This document shows, piece after piece, positions 39,515 through 48,218 of a stretch of DNA of 64,000 nt (position 1 is its first letter; every line of letters begins with the position of its first letter). This DNA is from Bifidobacterium goeldii (lineage in GTDB: Bacteria; Actinomycetota; Actinomycetes; Actinomycetales; Bifidobacteriaceae): the NCBI RefSeq assembly GCF_003951095.1, contig NZ_QXGL01000003.1, positions 186,001 through 250,000 of the forward strand, read 5' to 3'. The translations under genes and the position numbers were made by a program. Under the pieces are notes generated by a model. The model saw only the letters and a program-made list of their open reading frames with translations. It made no database searches and had not been told where the DNA came from.

Positions 39515-40360
39515 ATGATTTATCTCACTACCATGACCATGCAGCTTATTGATAATGATCCAGATGGCATTCGCATCTGTCGCGTGGAAGGCGAGTCGTT
39601 AGTTACCGTCGTTGTTCCGCGAGATAAGCTTGCAGCAGCTAAGAAACTGCCTGATTTGCCCGATCGTGGCGTGTATTACCTTCTTGACGAAGATCATGGC
39701 GTATTAGGGCGGGTGTATGCCGGCCAAACTACTCATGGCCTGCAGCGATTGGATGCACATCGTACTCAGAAACTGTTTTGGAACAAGGCGGTCATGTTCC
39801 TCGACAGCGATAACAACATTGATCGTGATGTGTTGGACTCGCTTGAGGCCACGGCTATTGACTATGTGCGTGTGCATGGTTCATATGAAACCGACAATAT
39901 TGAAACGCCAAGCCCTCGTATGAATCCCTACAAGGAGCAGCGGGTTGAAGAACTTCATGCCAGCATTCTCTTTCGTATGAGAGTACTGGGCTATGATCTT
40001 GACCGTAAAGAGAGCGCGCATGTTGTAGCTAGTAGTGCAGTGTTTCACACCAAGAAGAACGGCGTGCATGCTACTGGCCGGTATAACCCTGATACAGGCC
40101 GTTTTGTTGTTCTTGCGGATTCCGAGATCGGGCTTGACCGCCCAATCATTAAAAATCAAGGTGCCATTGATGCTCGCATGAAGCTTTTCGCCGGGGAATC
40201 TAGCAAAGCAAAACTTGAGGATGACGTTGAGTTCACTAGTCCTTCTGCCGCTGCCGTATTTGTTCTTGGTGGCAGTCAGAACGGTTGGACTGAATGGGTG
40301 AATGATTACGGGCAGACTTTGGATTATGTGTATCGTAACAAGGAGCATATGGATGAATAA
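39515..40360 (+). CDS. GIY-YIG nuclease-like protein with DUF4357 domain
   Basis: A protein of about 281 residues. The N-terminal region has a GIY-YIG-like core: GVYYLLDED, then RVYAGQT and GLQRLDAHR. A charged helical linker follows. The C-terminal DUF4357 domain (residues about 235-270) has the FTSPSAAAVFVLGGSQNGWTEW-type signature. DUF4357 proteins frequently neighbour type I restriction systems. The stop codon overlaps the hsdM start by eight bases, so it belongs to the same operon. Whether the nuclease fold is active, and whether it helps restriction, protects or processes DNA, is unknown. The start is uncertain (ATG 39515, or ATG 39533 or 39539), with no clear ribosome binding site. Confidence 0.82.
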   Translation: MIYLTTMTMQLIDNDPDGIRICRVEGESLVTVVVPRDKLAAAKKLPDLPDRGVYYLLDEDHGVLGRVYAGQTTHGLQRLDAHRTQKLFWNKAVMFLDSDNNIDRDVLDSLEATAIDYVRVHGSYETDNIETPSPRMNPYKEQRVEELHASILFRMRVLGYDLDRKESAHVVASSAVFHTKKNGVHATGRYNPDTGRFVVLADSEIGLDRPIIKNQGAIDARMKLFAGESSKAKLEDDVEFTSPSAAAVFVLGGSQNGWTEWVNDYGQTLDYVYRNKEHMDE

Positions 40361-42914
40361 GCAGCAGTTGGCCGCGAAGATTTGGGAATCCGCCAATAAG
40401 ATGCGTTCCAAGATTGAAGCCAACGAGTACAAGGATTACATTCTCGGCTTCATCTTCTATAAGTTCCTGTCGGAGACACTGGTGAACCGCTTGTATGCGG
40501 ATGATTGGACCGAAGAAGACCTTCCGTCACTCATTGAAGAAGATACTGAGACTGTGCAGGACGTTCGTGGCTTGTGCGGTTATTTCATCGCCTATGACAA
40601 CTTGTTCTCCACTTGGATTGCCAAGGGAGCGGACTTTGAGATCGCTGATGTGCGCACTGCGCTTTCTGCGTTTGAGCGCAACATTAACCCGGCGCATAAG
40701 CGTGTGTTTGCCGGTATTTTCGAAACGCTTCAGACCGGCCTGTCGAAACTCGGCACTGATGAGCGCAGTCGTTCCAAAGCTGCCCGCGATCTGATCTACC
40801 TCATCAAGGACATTCCGATGGACAGCCGTGAGGGCTATGATGCCCTCGGCTACATCTACGAGTACTTGATCGACAAGTTCGCTTCCAACGCTGGCAAGAA
40901 GGCCGGCGAATTCTACACGCCGAGCGAGGTCTCCCAGCTGATGAGCGAGATCATCGCATGGCATCTGCAAGGGCGTGACGAGATCGAGATCTATGATCCC
41001 ACGTCCGGTTCGGGCTCGCTGCTCATTCACATCGGCCAGGCCGTCGCCCGCCGCAACGGCAATCCAAACGCCATCAAGTACTATGCGCAGGAACTCAAGG
41101 AAAACACGTACAACCTCACGCGTATGAACCTAGTGATGCGCGGCATCCTGCCTAGCAACATCTTCGCCCGTAACGGCGATACGCTCAAGGCCGACTGGCC
41201 GTGGTTCGACTCCGACGAGACACGCGACGAGACGTATACGCCGCTGTTCGTGGACGCGGTCGTCTCGAACCCGCCGTATTCGCTCAGTTGGGAACCTCCG
41301 GCAGCCGGCGAGGACGTCCGTTTCGAATACGGCATCGCGCCTAAATCCAAGGCTGACTATGCGTTCCTGTTGCATGACCTGTACCATCTGCGCGACGACG
41401 GCATGATGTGCATCGTCCTTCCGCATGGCGTGCTGTTTCGTGGGGGAGAGGAAGGTATGATCCGCAAGAACCTCGTGGAACACCACCATATTCAGGCCAT
41501 CATCGGTCTGCCGGCGAACATCTTCTTCGGCACCGGCATCCCCACCATCGTGATGGTGCTGCGCAAGCACCGCGACGACGACCATGTGCTTATCGTGGAC
41601 GCATCCAAGGGCTTCGCCAAGGACGGCAAGAACAACAAGCTGCGCGCGTGCGACATCCGGCGCATCGTGGACGCGGTGACCGGTTCGCAGACAATCGACA
41701 AGTTCAGCCGACTGGTGAGCATCGACGAGATTCGCGCGAACGACTACAACCTCAACATTCCGCGCTACGTGGACTCGTCCGAACCGGCTGAACAGTGGGA
41801 TGTCTACGCCACGATGTTCGGCGGCGTGCCGGCGCAGGAGATCGATGCGCTGCATAGTTACTGGGACGTGTTCCCGAGCCTCAAGTCGCAGCTGTTCGAC
41901 ATGAAGAACGGTCATAGCGCACATGTGAATGGCGGTTCGGTAAAAGACACGGTGTATGGCAACGCCGAAGTGCGGGAGTACGTCGAGCAGTATCGGCAGC
42001 GTTTCGCCGATTACCGTGCGTTCCTGAACGGCGAACTGATCGACGGATACGCCGACGTGGACATCGCCAGCAAGTCGGAGGAACTGGCCGAGGATTTGTT
42101 CCGCCGTCTGCATGACGTGCCGTTGGTGGACTCATACGCCGCGTACCAGGTGTTCGTGGACGGCTGGAAGACGATCGCCGACGACTTGGAAACGCTGCAC
42201 AACGAAGGGTTCGACACGGTGCGCAAGGTCGACGCGAACATGACCGTCAAGAAGAAGGGCGGCAAGGACGTCGAGGTGCAGGACGGCTGGCGCGGCCATA
42301 TTCTGCCGTTCTCGCTCGTGCAGGAACGTCTGATGACGGCCGATCTGGCCGAAATCGGCGCGCAGGAACGTCGCTTGAATGAGATCGGGCAGGAACTGAA
42401 CGATCTACTGGAGAATGTGGACGAGGACGACAAGAGCTCGGATGCGATCAACGAGGACGGCGACGCGTTCGTGCCGGCCGAAGTGAAGAAGGCCGCCAAA
42501 GCGGTAGGCAAGCATCCTGACACCGACTTCGACCGTACGATCGTGGCCGCGAACCGGCTGATCGACGAGGAGAAGACGGCCAAGAAAACCATCAAGGAAC
42601 TCAACGCTGCGCTGGATGACAAAACCGCGACGGTAATCGAACACCTGACCGACGAGCAGACAGCCGAACTGTTGAGCGCCAAGTGGATCGAACCGTTGCA
42701 GAGCAAGCTTGAAACGCTGCCCACTGCCGTGCTGGATGAGCTCGTGGCGAAGGTCACGGCCTTGGACGAGAAGTATGCGACCACGTATGCCGACGTGTGC
42801 GGGCAGATTCGCGAGGCGGAACGAGAGCTCGGCTCGATGCTCGACCAGCTGACCGGCAGCGAGTTCGATATGGCCGGCATTGCCGAACTCAAGTCTCTGC
42901 TGGGAGGTGAGTGA
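40353..42914 (+). CDS. hsdM: Type I restriction-modification methyltransferase subunit HsdM
   Basis: Adenine-N6 methyltransferase subunit that, with HsdS, protects host DNA and, with HsdR, restricts foreign DNA. The N-terminal helical HsdM domain (about 1-150) is followed by the AdoMet-binding motif DPTSGSGSLL and the catalytic NPPY motif. At 853 residues it is much longer than the 500-550 of EcoKI type. The last 300 residues are charged and partly coiled-coil, as in the long HsdM subfamily. ATG 40353 follows AGGAGCATATGG and overlaps the GIY-YIG gene. Codon use changes from AT-richer to GC-richer near 40.85 kb, suggesting a mosaic gene. HsdS follows after one base. Confidence 0.95.
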   Translation: MNKQQLAAKIWESANKMRSKIEANEYKDYILGFIFYKFLSETLVNRLYADDWTEEDLPSLIEEDTETVQDVRGLCGYFIAYDNLFSTWIAKGADFEIADVRTALSAFERNINPAHKRVFAGIFETLQTGLSKLGTDERSRSKAARDLIYLIKDIPMDSREGYDALGYIYEYLIDKFASNAGKKAGEFYTPSEVSQLMSEIIAWHLQGRDEIEIYDPTSGSGSLLIHIGQAVARRNGNPNAIKYYAQELKENTYNLTRMNLVMRGILPSNIFARNGDTLKADWPWFDSDETRDETYTPLFVDAVVSNPPYSLSWEPPAAGEDVRFEYGIAPKSKADYAFLLHDLYHLRDDGMMCIVLPHGVLFRGGEEGMIRKNLVEHHHIQAIIGLPANIFFGTGIPTIVMVLRKHRDDDHVLIVDASKGFAKDGKNNKLRACDIRRIVDAVTGSQTIDKFSRLVSIDEIRANDYNLNIPRYVDSSEPAEQWDVYATMFGGVPAQEIDALHSYWDVFPSLKSQLFDMKNGHSAHVNGGSVKDTVYGNAEVREYVEQYRQRFADYRAFLNGELIDGYADVDIASKSEELAEDLFRRLHDVPLVDSYAAYQVFVDGWKTIADDLETLHNEGFDTVRKVDANMTVKKKGGKDVEVQDGWRGHILPFSLVQERLMTADLAEIGAQERRLNEIGQELNDLLENVDEDDKSSDAINEDGDAFVPAEVKKAAKAVGKHPDTDFDRTIVAANRLIDEEKTAKKTIKELNAALDDKTATVIEHLTDEQTAELLSAKWIEPLQSKLETLPTAVLDELVAKVTALDEKYATTYADVCGQIREAERELGSMLDQLTGSEFDMAGIAELKSLLGGE

Positions 42915-42915
42915 G

Positions 42916-44085
42916 ATGGCTGATTCGAACGTACCTTCGATTCGGTTCAAGGGTTTTACTGACCCTTGGGAACAGCGTAAGTTGAGTGAATACCTGACTT
43001 TGAGCCGTATTATTGGTCATACTGGTGTGGATGCAAACAAACTGACCGTTAAATTGTGGGGCAAAGGAGTCGTTGCCAAAACGGATTCCTATGGCGGAAG
43101 CAGGAATACGCAGTATTACGTTCGCCATGCTGGGCAGTTCATGTATGGCAAGCTTGATTTTCTGCATGCGGCGTTTGGTATCGTGCCTGAGGAATTGGAT
43201 GGATACGAGTCAACGCTTGATTCTCCTGCTTTTGACATGTCTGGTGTCGACGGTGTTTTCCTGTTGAATAGAGTTACTCAGGAAGATTTCTATCTGGGTA
43301 ATGGATTGATCGCGAATGGCAGTCGTAAAGCGAAACGTATTCATGAAGATACGTTTCTTGACATGTCATTGACTATGCCGTCGCTCGCCGAGCAGCAAGT
43401 CATCGGTCGGTTCTTCTCCCGTCTCGATTCCCTCATCACCCTTCATCAGCGTAAGTATGACAAGCTGGTCGTGCTGAAGAAATCGATGCTCGAACAGATG
43501 TTCCCTCAAGAGGGGGAGTCGGTGCCGCGTATTCGTTTCTCCGGTTTTACTGACCCTTGGGAACAGCGTAAGTTGGGTGAGCTGGAGAAAAAGTCGGTGT
43601 TACGTATGGGCAGAGGGAATGTGATCTCAGCAAAGGATATGACTGCTGCCCCGGGTTCTTTCCCCGTGTATTCTTCCAGCGCTCTCGATAATGGACAAAT
43701 GGGATCATACGGGAAATATATGTTTGATCAAGAGCTAGTGACTTGGTCAATTGATGGAGGAGGGGCTGTTTTTTATAGGAAGAAGCACAAGTTTTCAGTT
43801 ACGAATGTATCTGGATATATTGCGACTGATCCGGACAAGATGAGCTGTGCTTTTCTTGCGCAGTCAATGTCTTTGGCTCATTCATGTATCAATTTTGATT
43901 ACACGGTTAAAGCTCATCCTTCTGTCATCCGTTCTCTGTACACGTTGGGTATCCCGTCTCTCGCCGAGCAGCAGATCATCGGCCGGTTCTTCTCGCGACT
44001 GGATTCGCTCATCACCCTTCATCAGCGTAAGTTGGAATTGCTCCAAAACATCAAGAAATCCTTGCTTGAACAGATGTTCGTCTAG
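42916..44085 (+). CDS. hsdS: Type I restriction-modification specificity subunit HsdS (two TRDs)
   Basis: Determines the DNA sequence recognised by the M and R subunits. The 389 residues contain two halves of similar plan. Each starts with RFxGFTDPWEQRKL (residues about 10-23 and 207-221) and ends with LAEQQ-IGRFFSRLDSLITLHQRK (about 160-180 and 352-372). A helical spacer with KSMLEQMFP or KSLLEQMF follows each. The two TRDs differ from each other and from cassettes A and B. The TRD bodies are AT-richer than the conserved parts. Long direct repeats (33 bases at 42952 and 43543) flank TRD1. ATG 42916 comes one base after hsdM. It is the expressed target of the predicted cassette switch. Confidence 0.95.
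   Translation: MADSNVPSIRFKGFTDPWEQRKLSEYLTLSRIIGHTGVDANKLTVKLWGKGVVAKTDSYGGSRNTQYYVRHAGQFMYGKLDFLHAAFGIVPEELDGYESTLDSPAFDMSGVDGVFLLNRVTQEDFYLGNGLIANGSRKAKRIHEDTFLDMSLTMPSLAEQQVIGRFFSRLDSLITLHQRKYDKLVVLKKSMLEQMFPQEGESVPRIRFSGFTDPWEQRKLGELEKKSVLRMGRGNVISAKDMTAAPGSFPVYSSSALDNGQMGSYGKYMFDQELVTWSIDGGGAVFYRKKHKFSVTNVSGYIATDPDKMSCAFLAQSMSLAHSCINFDYTVKAHPSVIRSLYTLGIPSLAEQQIIGRFFSRLDSLITLHQRKLELLQNIKKSLLEQMFV
42952..42984 (+). repeat. TRD1 start repeat (R1-long)
   Basis: 33 bases identical to 43543-43575 in direct orientation, ending CAGCGTAAGTTG. Encodes the F-T-D-P-W-E-Q-R-K-L boundary of TRD1. Confidence 0.93.
43427..43456 (+). repeat. TRD1 end repeat (R2)
   Basis: 30 bases identical in inverted orientation to 38865-38894 (cassette B). 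The last 25 also match 37679-37703 and 44008-44032. Confidence 0.93.
43543..43575 (+). repeat. TRD2 start repeat (R1-long)
   Basis: Direct copy of 42952-42984. Recombination between them would delete TRD1 in frame. Confidence 0.93.
44008..44032 (+). repeat. TRD2 end repeat (R2)
   Basis: 25 bases identical to 37679-37703 (cassette A). Longer near-identity extends upstream to about 43960, so cassette A pairs best with TRD2. Confidence 0.93.
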
Positions 44086-44099
44086 GAATCGGAGGAATC

Positions 44100-44291
44100 A
44101 TGGATCGCAAACGCATCATGGAAGAGGCCATCCATTCCGGCGAAATGGAAGGCGCCTACGTCTCCGCCGAGTTCCGTCGTGACGCCGAACAGTACGTCGA
44201 CGGCGACTTCACCATCGAAGAGCTTATGACCAGAACCAAACGCCGCTGGAAAGTTGATAAGCACGAACCGAAAGCCGCCGCGCATGCCTGA
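44100..44291 (+). CDS. VbhA-like antitoxin of the Fic protein
   Basis: A 63-residue protein with the Fic-inhibitor motif [S/T]xxxE[G/N] visible as S-G-E-M-E-G (Ser13 to Gly18). In class I Fic systems the Glu of this motif (here Glu17) blocks the ATP site of the toxin. The following YVSAEFRRDAEQYVDGDFTIEELM sequence matches the antitoxin VbhA family layout. The ATG is 15 bases after the hsdS stop, with GGAGG upstream. It overlaps the fic gene by eight bases, the usual order of antitoxin before toxin. Confidence 0.88.
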   Translation: MDRKRIMEEAIHSGEMEGAYVSAEFRRDAEQYVDGDFTIEELMTRTKRRWKVDKHEPKAAAHA

Positions 44292-44949
44292 CCGGTTCAT
44301 CGACCCGTATATTGATCAAAGTACGGGCATACTGCGCAATCTGATCGGTGTCGCGACCTACGACGAACTGCAGAACGCCGAAGGCGAATTCGTCGCGCTA
44401 CGCATGAACGAGTTCTTCACACGACCGGTTCCGCACATGAGCGGATCGCTGGACGATTTCCGCATGCTGCATCGCGTCCTGTTCCAGGACATCTACGACT
44501 GGGCTGGTGAGATCCGCACCGTGGAAATACGTAAGAACGTCGAGGGAGCTGAATTTTTCCTGCCATCAACGAATATCGTCATGGGTATCGGCTGGGCGCA
44601 GGGAGAATTACGGAAAGACGACATGCTCTCCGGTCTCGATCCGTCTCGGTTCGCTCAGCGGTTGGCCTACCATTACGACAACTACAATTTCATCCATCCG
44701 TTCCGAGAAGGCAACGGCCGCGTGCAACGACTGTTCTGGACGCTGTTGTGCCACGATGCCGGCTACGATCTCGACTGGCGTCTCGTCAGCGGTGAAGAAA
44801 ACGACGAAGCCAGCAGACTCGCGGCGGAAGACCAGAACTACACGATGCTGGAAGCAATGTTCCGGCGCATCGCGTCGCCATGCGATCCCGCCGTTCCGAT
44901 CAGCAGCGAATCGCTAACCTCAGGTCATCTGCGCACCGACGCGCAATAA
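44284..44949 (+). CDS. fic: Fic-domain AMP transferase toxin
   Basis: A 221-residue Fic protein. The core motif HPFREGNGRVQR is complete, with catalytic His138, the metal-binding acidic residue and both Arg/Gly positions. It should therefore transfer AMP (or another nucleotide group) from a nucleotide to a protein hydroxyl. VbhT-type toxins adenylylate topoisomerases; the target here is unknown. The start at ATG 44284 overlaps the antitoxin end, and the longer frame lacks a start signal. It is embedded between hsdS and hsdR in the same operon, which suggests either addiction or a back-up abortive response linked to the restriction system. Confidence 0.93.
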   Translation: MPDRFIDPYIDQSTGILRNLIGVATYDELQNAEGEFVALRMNEFFTRPVPHMSGSLDDFRMLHRVLFQDIYDWAGEIRTVEIRKNVEGAEFFLPSTNIVMGIGWAQGELRKDDMLSGLDPSRFAQRLAYHYDNYNFIHPFREGNGRVQRLFWTLLCHDAGYDLDWRLVSGEENDEASRLAAEDQNYTMLEAMFRRIASPCDPAVPISSESLTSGHLRTDAQ

Positions 44950-44972
44950 GAGATGCCAAGAAGGAGTGAACC

Positions 44973-47900
44973 ATGATCTTCGATAAGGAATCAGATTTCG
45001 AGGAGAACGTCATCACCGTGTTGCAACAGCATGGCTGGAAGGATGGCGTACTTAAGTATCCGACCGAACATGATCTGCTCGAGAACTGGAAATCCATCCT
45101 CTACCGCAACAACTGCGGCATCGATCATCTGGGCAAATATCCGCTGACTGACGGCGAAATGGCACAGATCATCGAACAGATCGAGGAACTGCGCACGCCG
45201 CTCGCGCTCAACTCGTTCGTCAACGGCCGCACCGTCTCCATCAAACGCGACAACAAAGAAGACAAAGCGCATTTCGGCAAGGAAGTCAGCCTCTACATCT
45301 ACGACCGGCAGGAGATCGCTGGCGGCAAAAGCACATACCAGATCGCACAGCAACCGGTCTATCCGGCTAAAAACAAGATACTCAACTCGCGTCGCGGCGA
45401 CCTCGAGCTGCTCATCAATGGCATGCCGCTCATCCACATCGAATTGAAGCGCAGCGGCGTACCCGTCAGCCAGGCGACCAACCAGATCGAAAAATACGCG
45501 CACGAAGGCGTATTCACCGGACTGTTCAGGCTCGTGCAGGTATTCGTTGCCATGAACCCCGACGATGCTGTGTACTTCGCCAATCCGGGCACGGGCCGAT
45601 TCAATCCGAGTTACTACTTCCATTGGGCTGATGTCACCAACGAGCCCATTTGCGCCAACCATCATCCGGGCGCTGACGAATGGAAGAAAATCATCGGCGG
45701 TGTCTCTGGTACTGCAGGACTACTGTCCATTCCGATGGCGCACCAGCTTATCGGTTTCTACACCGTCGCCGATTCGACGGACGGTTGTCTCAAAGTGTTA
45801 CGTAGTTACCAGTACTATGCTGCATCCGCCATTTCCGACGTGGCACGGCGATGCGATTGGGACACGCGCCCTGCTGTTCCAGGACGACCTGGCGGCTACA
45901 TATGGCACACCACCGGATCCGGTAAGACCATGACCAGCTTCAAGTCGGCGCAACTCATCGCCGACTCGAAAGATGCCGACAAAGTCGTCTTCCTCATGGA
46001 CCGTATCGAACTCGGAACACAGTCACTTGAGGAATACCGCGGATTCGCCGACAGTGAGGACGATGTGCAAGGCACCGAAAACACGAGCGAGCTGCGGCAC
46101 AAACTGCGTCCGGATGCGAAAGGTGTCAACAATCCGTCGAACAGACTCATCGTCACTTCCATTCAAAAAATGAGCAATATCAAGCTCGGAGAAAATGGCA
46201 TCACTCAAGCCGAACTCGACGAACTCGGCAAACAGCGCATCGTATTTATCGTCGACGAATGTCATCGCTCCACGTTTGGTGACATGTTGCAAACCATTCG
46301 TCGTTCCTTCCCGAACGCGTTGTTCTTCGGTTTCACGGGTACTCCCATCCTCGACGAAAACCAGAAGAAACATGCCACCACGTCGATGATCTTCGGCAAC
46401 GAACTCCATCGTTACAGTATTGCCGACGGCATTCGTGACCACAACGTACTCGGATTCGACCCCTATATGGTGACCACCTACAAGGATTCGGATGTACGAC
46501 GTATGGTCGCGCTCGACAAGTCAAAAGCCGGCAGCGTGGACGAGGCGCTCGCCGATCCCGCGAAAGCGGCCGTATACGAGCACTATATGGATAAACGTCA
46601 AGTGCCTATGGGGCCAATGGTCGATGATGCCGGCAACGATATCAAAGGCATCGAGGACTATCTGCCGATCGCACAGTACGGCATCGGACGGCCTCATCCG
46701 CAGATGGTGGTCGATGACATCCTCGAACAGTTCCCAGTGCTCAGCCACGGCAACAAATTCCATGCGATGCTCGCCACCAGTTCCATTCCCGAAGCCATTA
46801 ACTACTATCGTCTCTTCAAGGCGCAAGCTCCTGATCTGCATGTCACCGCATTGTTCGACCCGAATATCGACAACAATGCCGGCGCCACCGTGAAGGAAGA
46901 CGCATTAGTTGAAATCATCACTGATTACAACACGATGTTCGGCAAGGACTTCACTATCCCAACATGGCCGGCCATGAAGAAGGACGTTTCCTCGCGTTTG
47001 TCGCATAAAGCCCCGTATGGCATGATCGACACGAACCGCGATGCGCGACTTGACTTGCTCATTGTCGTAGATCAGATGCTTACCGGTTTCGATTCGAAAT
47101 GGGTAAACACGCTCTACCTCGACAAGATCATCGACTACGAGAGCATCATCCAGGCATTCAGCCGCACCAACCGACTGTTCGGCCCCGACAAGCCGTTCGG
47201 CACAATTCGCTACTATCGCAAGCCTCATACCATGCGCGGCTATATCGCCGCCGCCGTCAAACTGTATTCCGGTGATCGGCCGGTTGATCTATTCGTCCAA
47301 AAACTGCCGAAAAACATCGACTGTATGGATGCACGATTCGCTGAAATCAAAGATGTATTCACGGCAGCTGGAATACAGGACTTCACGCAACTACCAGAAT
47401 CGGTGGAAGCGAGGCGCAAATTCGCCAAGGAGTTCGTGGTGTTAAACGAATACCTCGAAGCAGCGAAAGTACAAGGCTTCACTTGGGAGCAACCGGAACT
47501 TGAGATCACGGATGAGGACGGCGGGCATACGATCGTGCGACCAACGATCGATGAACGCACATACCTCATCCTCGTGCAGCGATACAAGGAACTGTTCGAC
47601 GGAGGCAACCCACGCGACGACGATGGTGACGATACGGAAGCACCATACGATCTTGATGGGCATATCACCGAAATCGATACCGGACTCATCGACACCGACT
47701 ACATGAATGCCAACTTCGACAAATGGCTTAAGGCGCTCGCTGAAAACAGCCCCGAACTGGAGATCGCATCGCAGGAACTGCACCGGTCATTCGCCGCACT
47801 GTCCGCCGACGAACAGCGGCTCGCCGAACTGTTCCTGCATGATGTCGAACGTGGTGACGTACACATTGACCCCGGCATGACCTTACGTGACTACATTACC

Positions 47901-48218
47901 CGGTATGCGCGGCGTGAAAAGGACGAACAAATCGACAAACTCGTGGAACGCTTCGGCGTGAAACGCTCATTATTGGAAGAGTTCACCGGTATTCTCGTCA
48001 ACGAAACGAATATCAATGAATTCGGTCGTCTCGATAACCTCTTTGCATCCATTGATAAGAAACGGTCAAAAGCAGTGTTGGAGCAGCTTCGACATGCAAC
48101 TATTCCGCAACCCAAAGTGAACCGTGAAGTACGTGGATTGCTGCGACGGTTTGTGCTTGAGGGCGGGTTTGATGTAGACGCTGCACTTGGACGAGACGAT
48201 GCGCAACCAGCACAGTAA
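44973..48218 (+). CDS. hsdR: Type I restriction endonuclease subunit HsdR
   Basis: A 1081-residue motor and nuclease subunit that translocates and cleaves unmodified DNA when bound to the M-S complex. The N-terminal nuclease domain (about 1-230) includes the D-x(n)-E-x-K-type sequence LELLINGMPLIHIELKRSG. The SF2 helicase motor has Walker A TTGSGKTM near residue 312, DECHRS near 426 and FGFTGTPI, then motif VI as QAFSRTNRLF. A C-terminal helical domain binds HsdM. The ATG follows AAGAAGGAG. No frameshift is visible, so the full restriction system appears intact. It ends 95 bases before argH. Confidence 0.96.
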   Translation: MIFDKESDFEENVITVLQQHGWKDGVLKYPTEHDLLENWKSILYRNNCGIDHLGKYPLTDGEMAQIIEQIEELRTPLALNSFVNGRTVSIKRDNKEDKAHFGKEVSLYIYDRQEIAGGKSTYQIAQQPVYPAKNKILNSRRGDLELLINGMPLIHIELKRSGVPVSQATNQIEKYAHEGVFTGLFRLVQVFVAMNPDDAVYFANPGTGRFNPSYYFHWADVTNEPICANHHPGADEWKKIIGGVSGTAGLLSIPMAHQLIGFYTVADSTDGCLKVLRSYQYYAASAISDVARRCDWDTRPAVPGRPGGYIWHTTGSGKTMTSFKSAQLIADSKDADKVVFLMDRIELGTQSLEEYRGFADSEDDVQGTENTSELRHKLRPDAKGVNNPSNRLIVTSIQKMSNIKLGENGITQAELDELGKQRIVFIVDECHRSTFGDMLQTIRRSFPNALFFGFTGTPILDENQKKHATTSMIFGNELHRYSIADGIRDHNVLGFDPYMVTTYKDSDVRRMVALDKSKAGSVDEALADPAKAAVYEHYMDKRQVPMGPMVDDAGNDIKGIEDYLPIAQYGIGRPHPQMVVDDILEQFPVLSHGNKFHAMLATSSIPEAINYYRLFKAQAPDLHVTALFDPNIDNNAGATVKEDALVEIITDYNTMFGKDFTIPTWPAMKKDVSSRLSHKAPYGMIDTNRDARLDLLIVVDQMLTGFDSKWVNTLYLDKIIDYESIIQAFSRTNRLFGPDKPFGTIRYYRKPHTMRGYIAAAVKLYSGDRPVDLFVQKLPKNIDCMDARFAEIKDVFTAAGIQDFTQLPESVEARRKFAKEFVVLNEYLEAAKVQGFTWEQPELEITDEDGGHTIVRPTIDERTYLILVQRYKELFDGGNPRDDDGDDTEAPYDLDGHITEIDTGLIDTDYMNANFDKWLKALAENSPELEIASQELHRSFAALSADEQRLAELFLHDVERGDVHIDPGMTLRDYITRYARREKDEQIDKLVERFGVKRSLLEEFTGILVNETNINEFGRLDNLFASIDKKRSKAVLEQLRHATIPQPKVNREVRGLLRRFVLEGGFDVDAALGRDDAQPAQ

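Noticed and set aside
43543..44032. hsdS direct repeats as a CRISPR-like array
   Set aside because: Only two copies of each repeat, inside one coding frame, with long unrelated TRD sequence between them. They are protein-domain boundaries.
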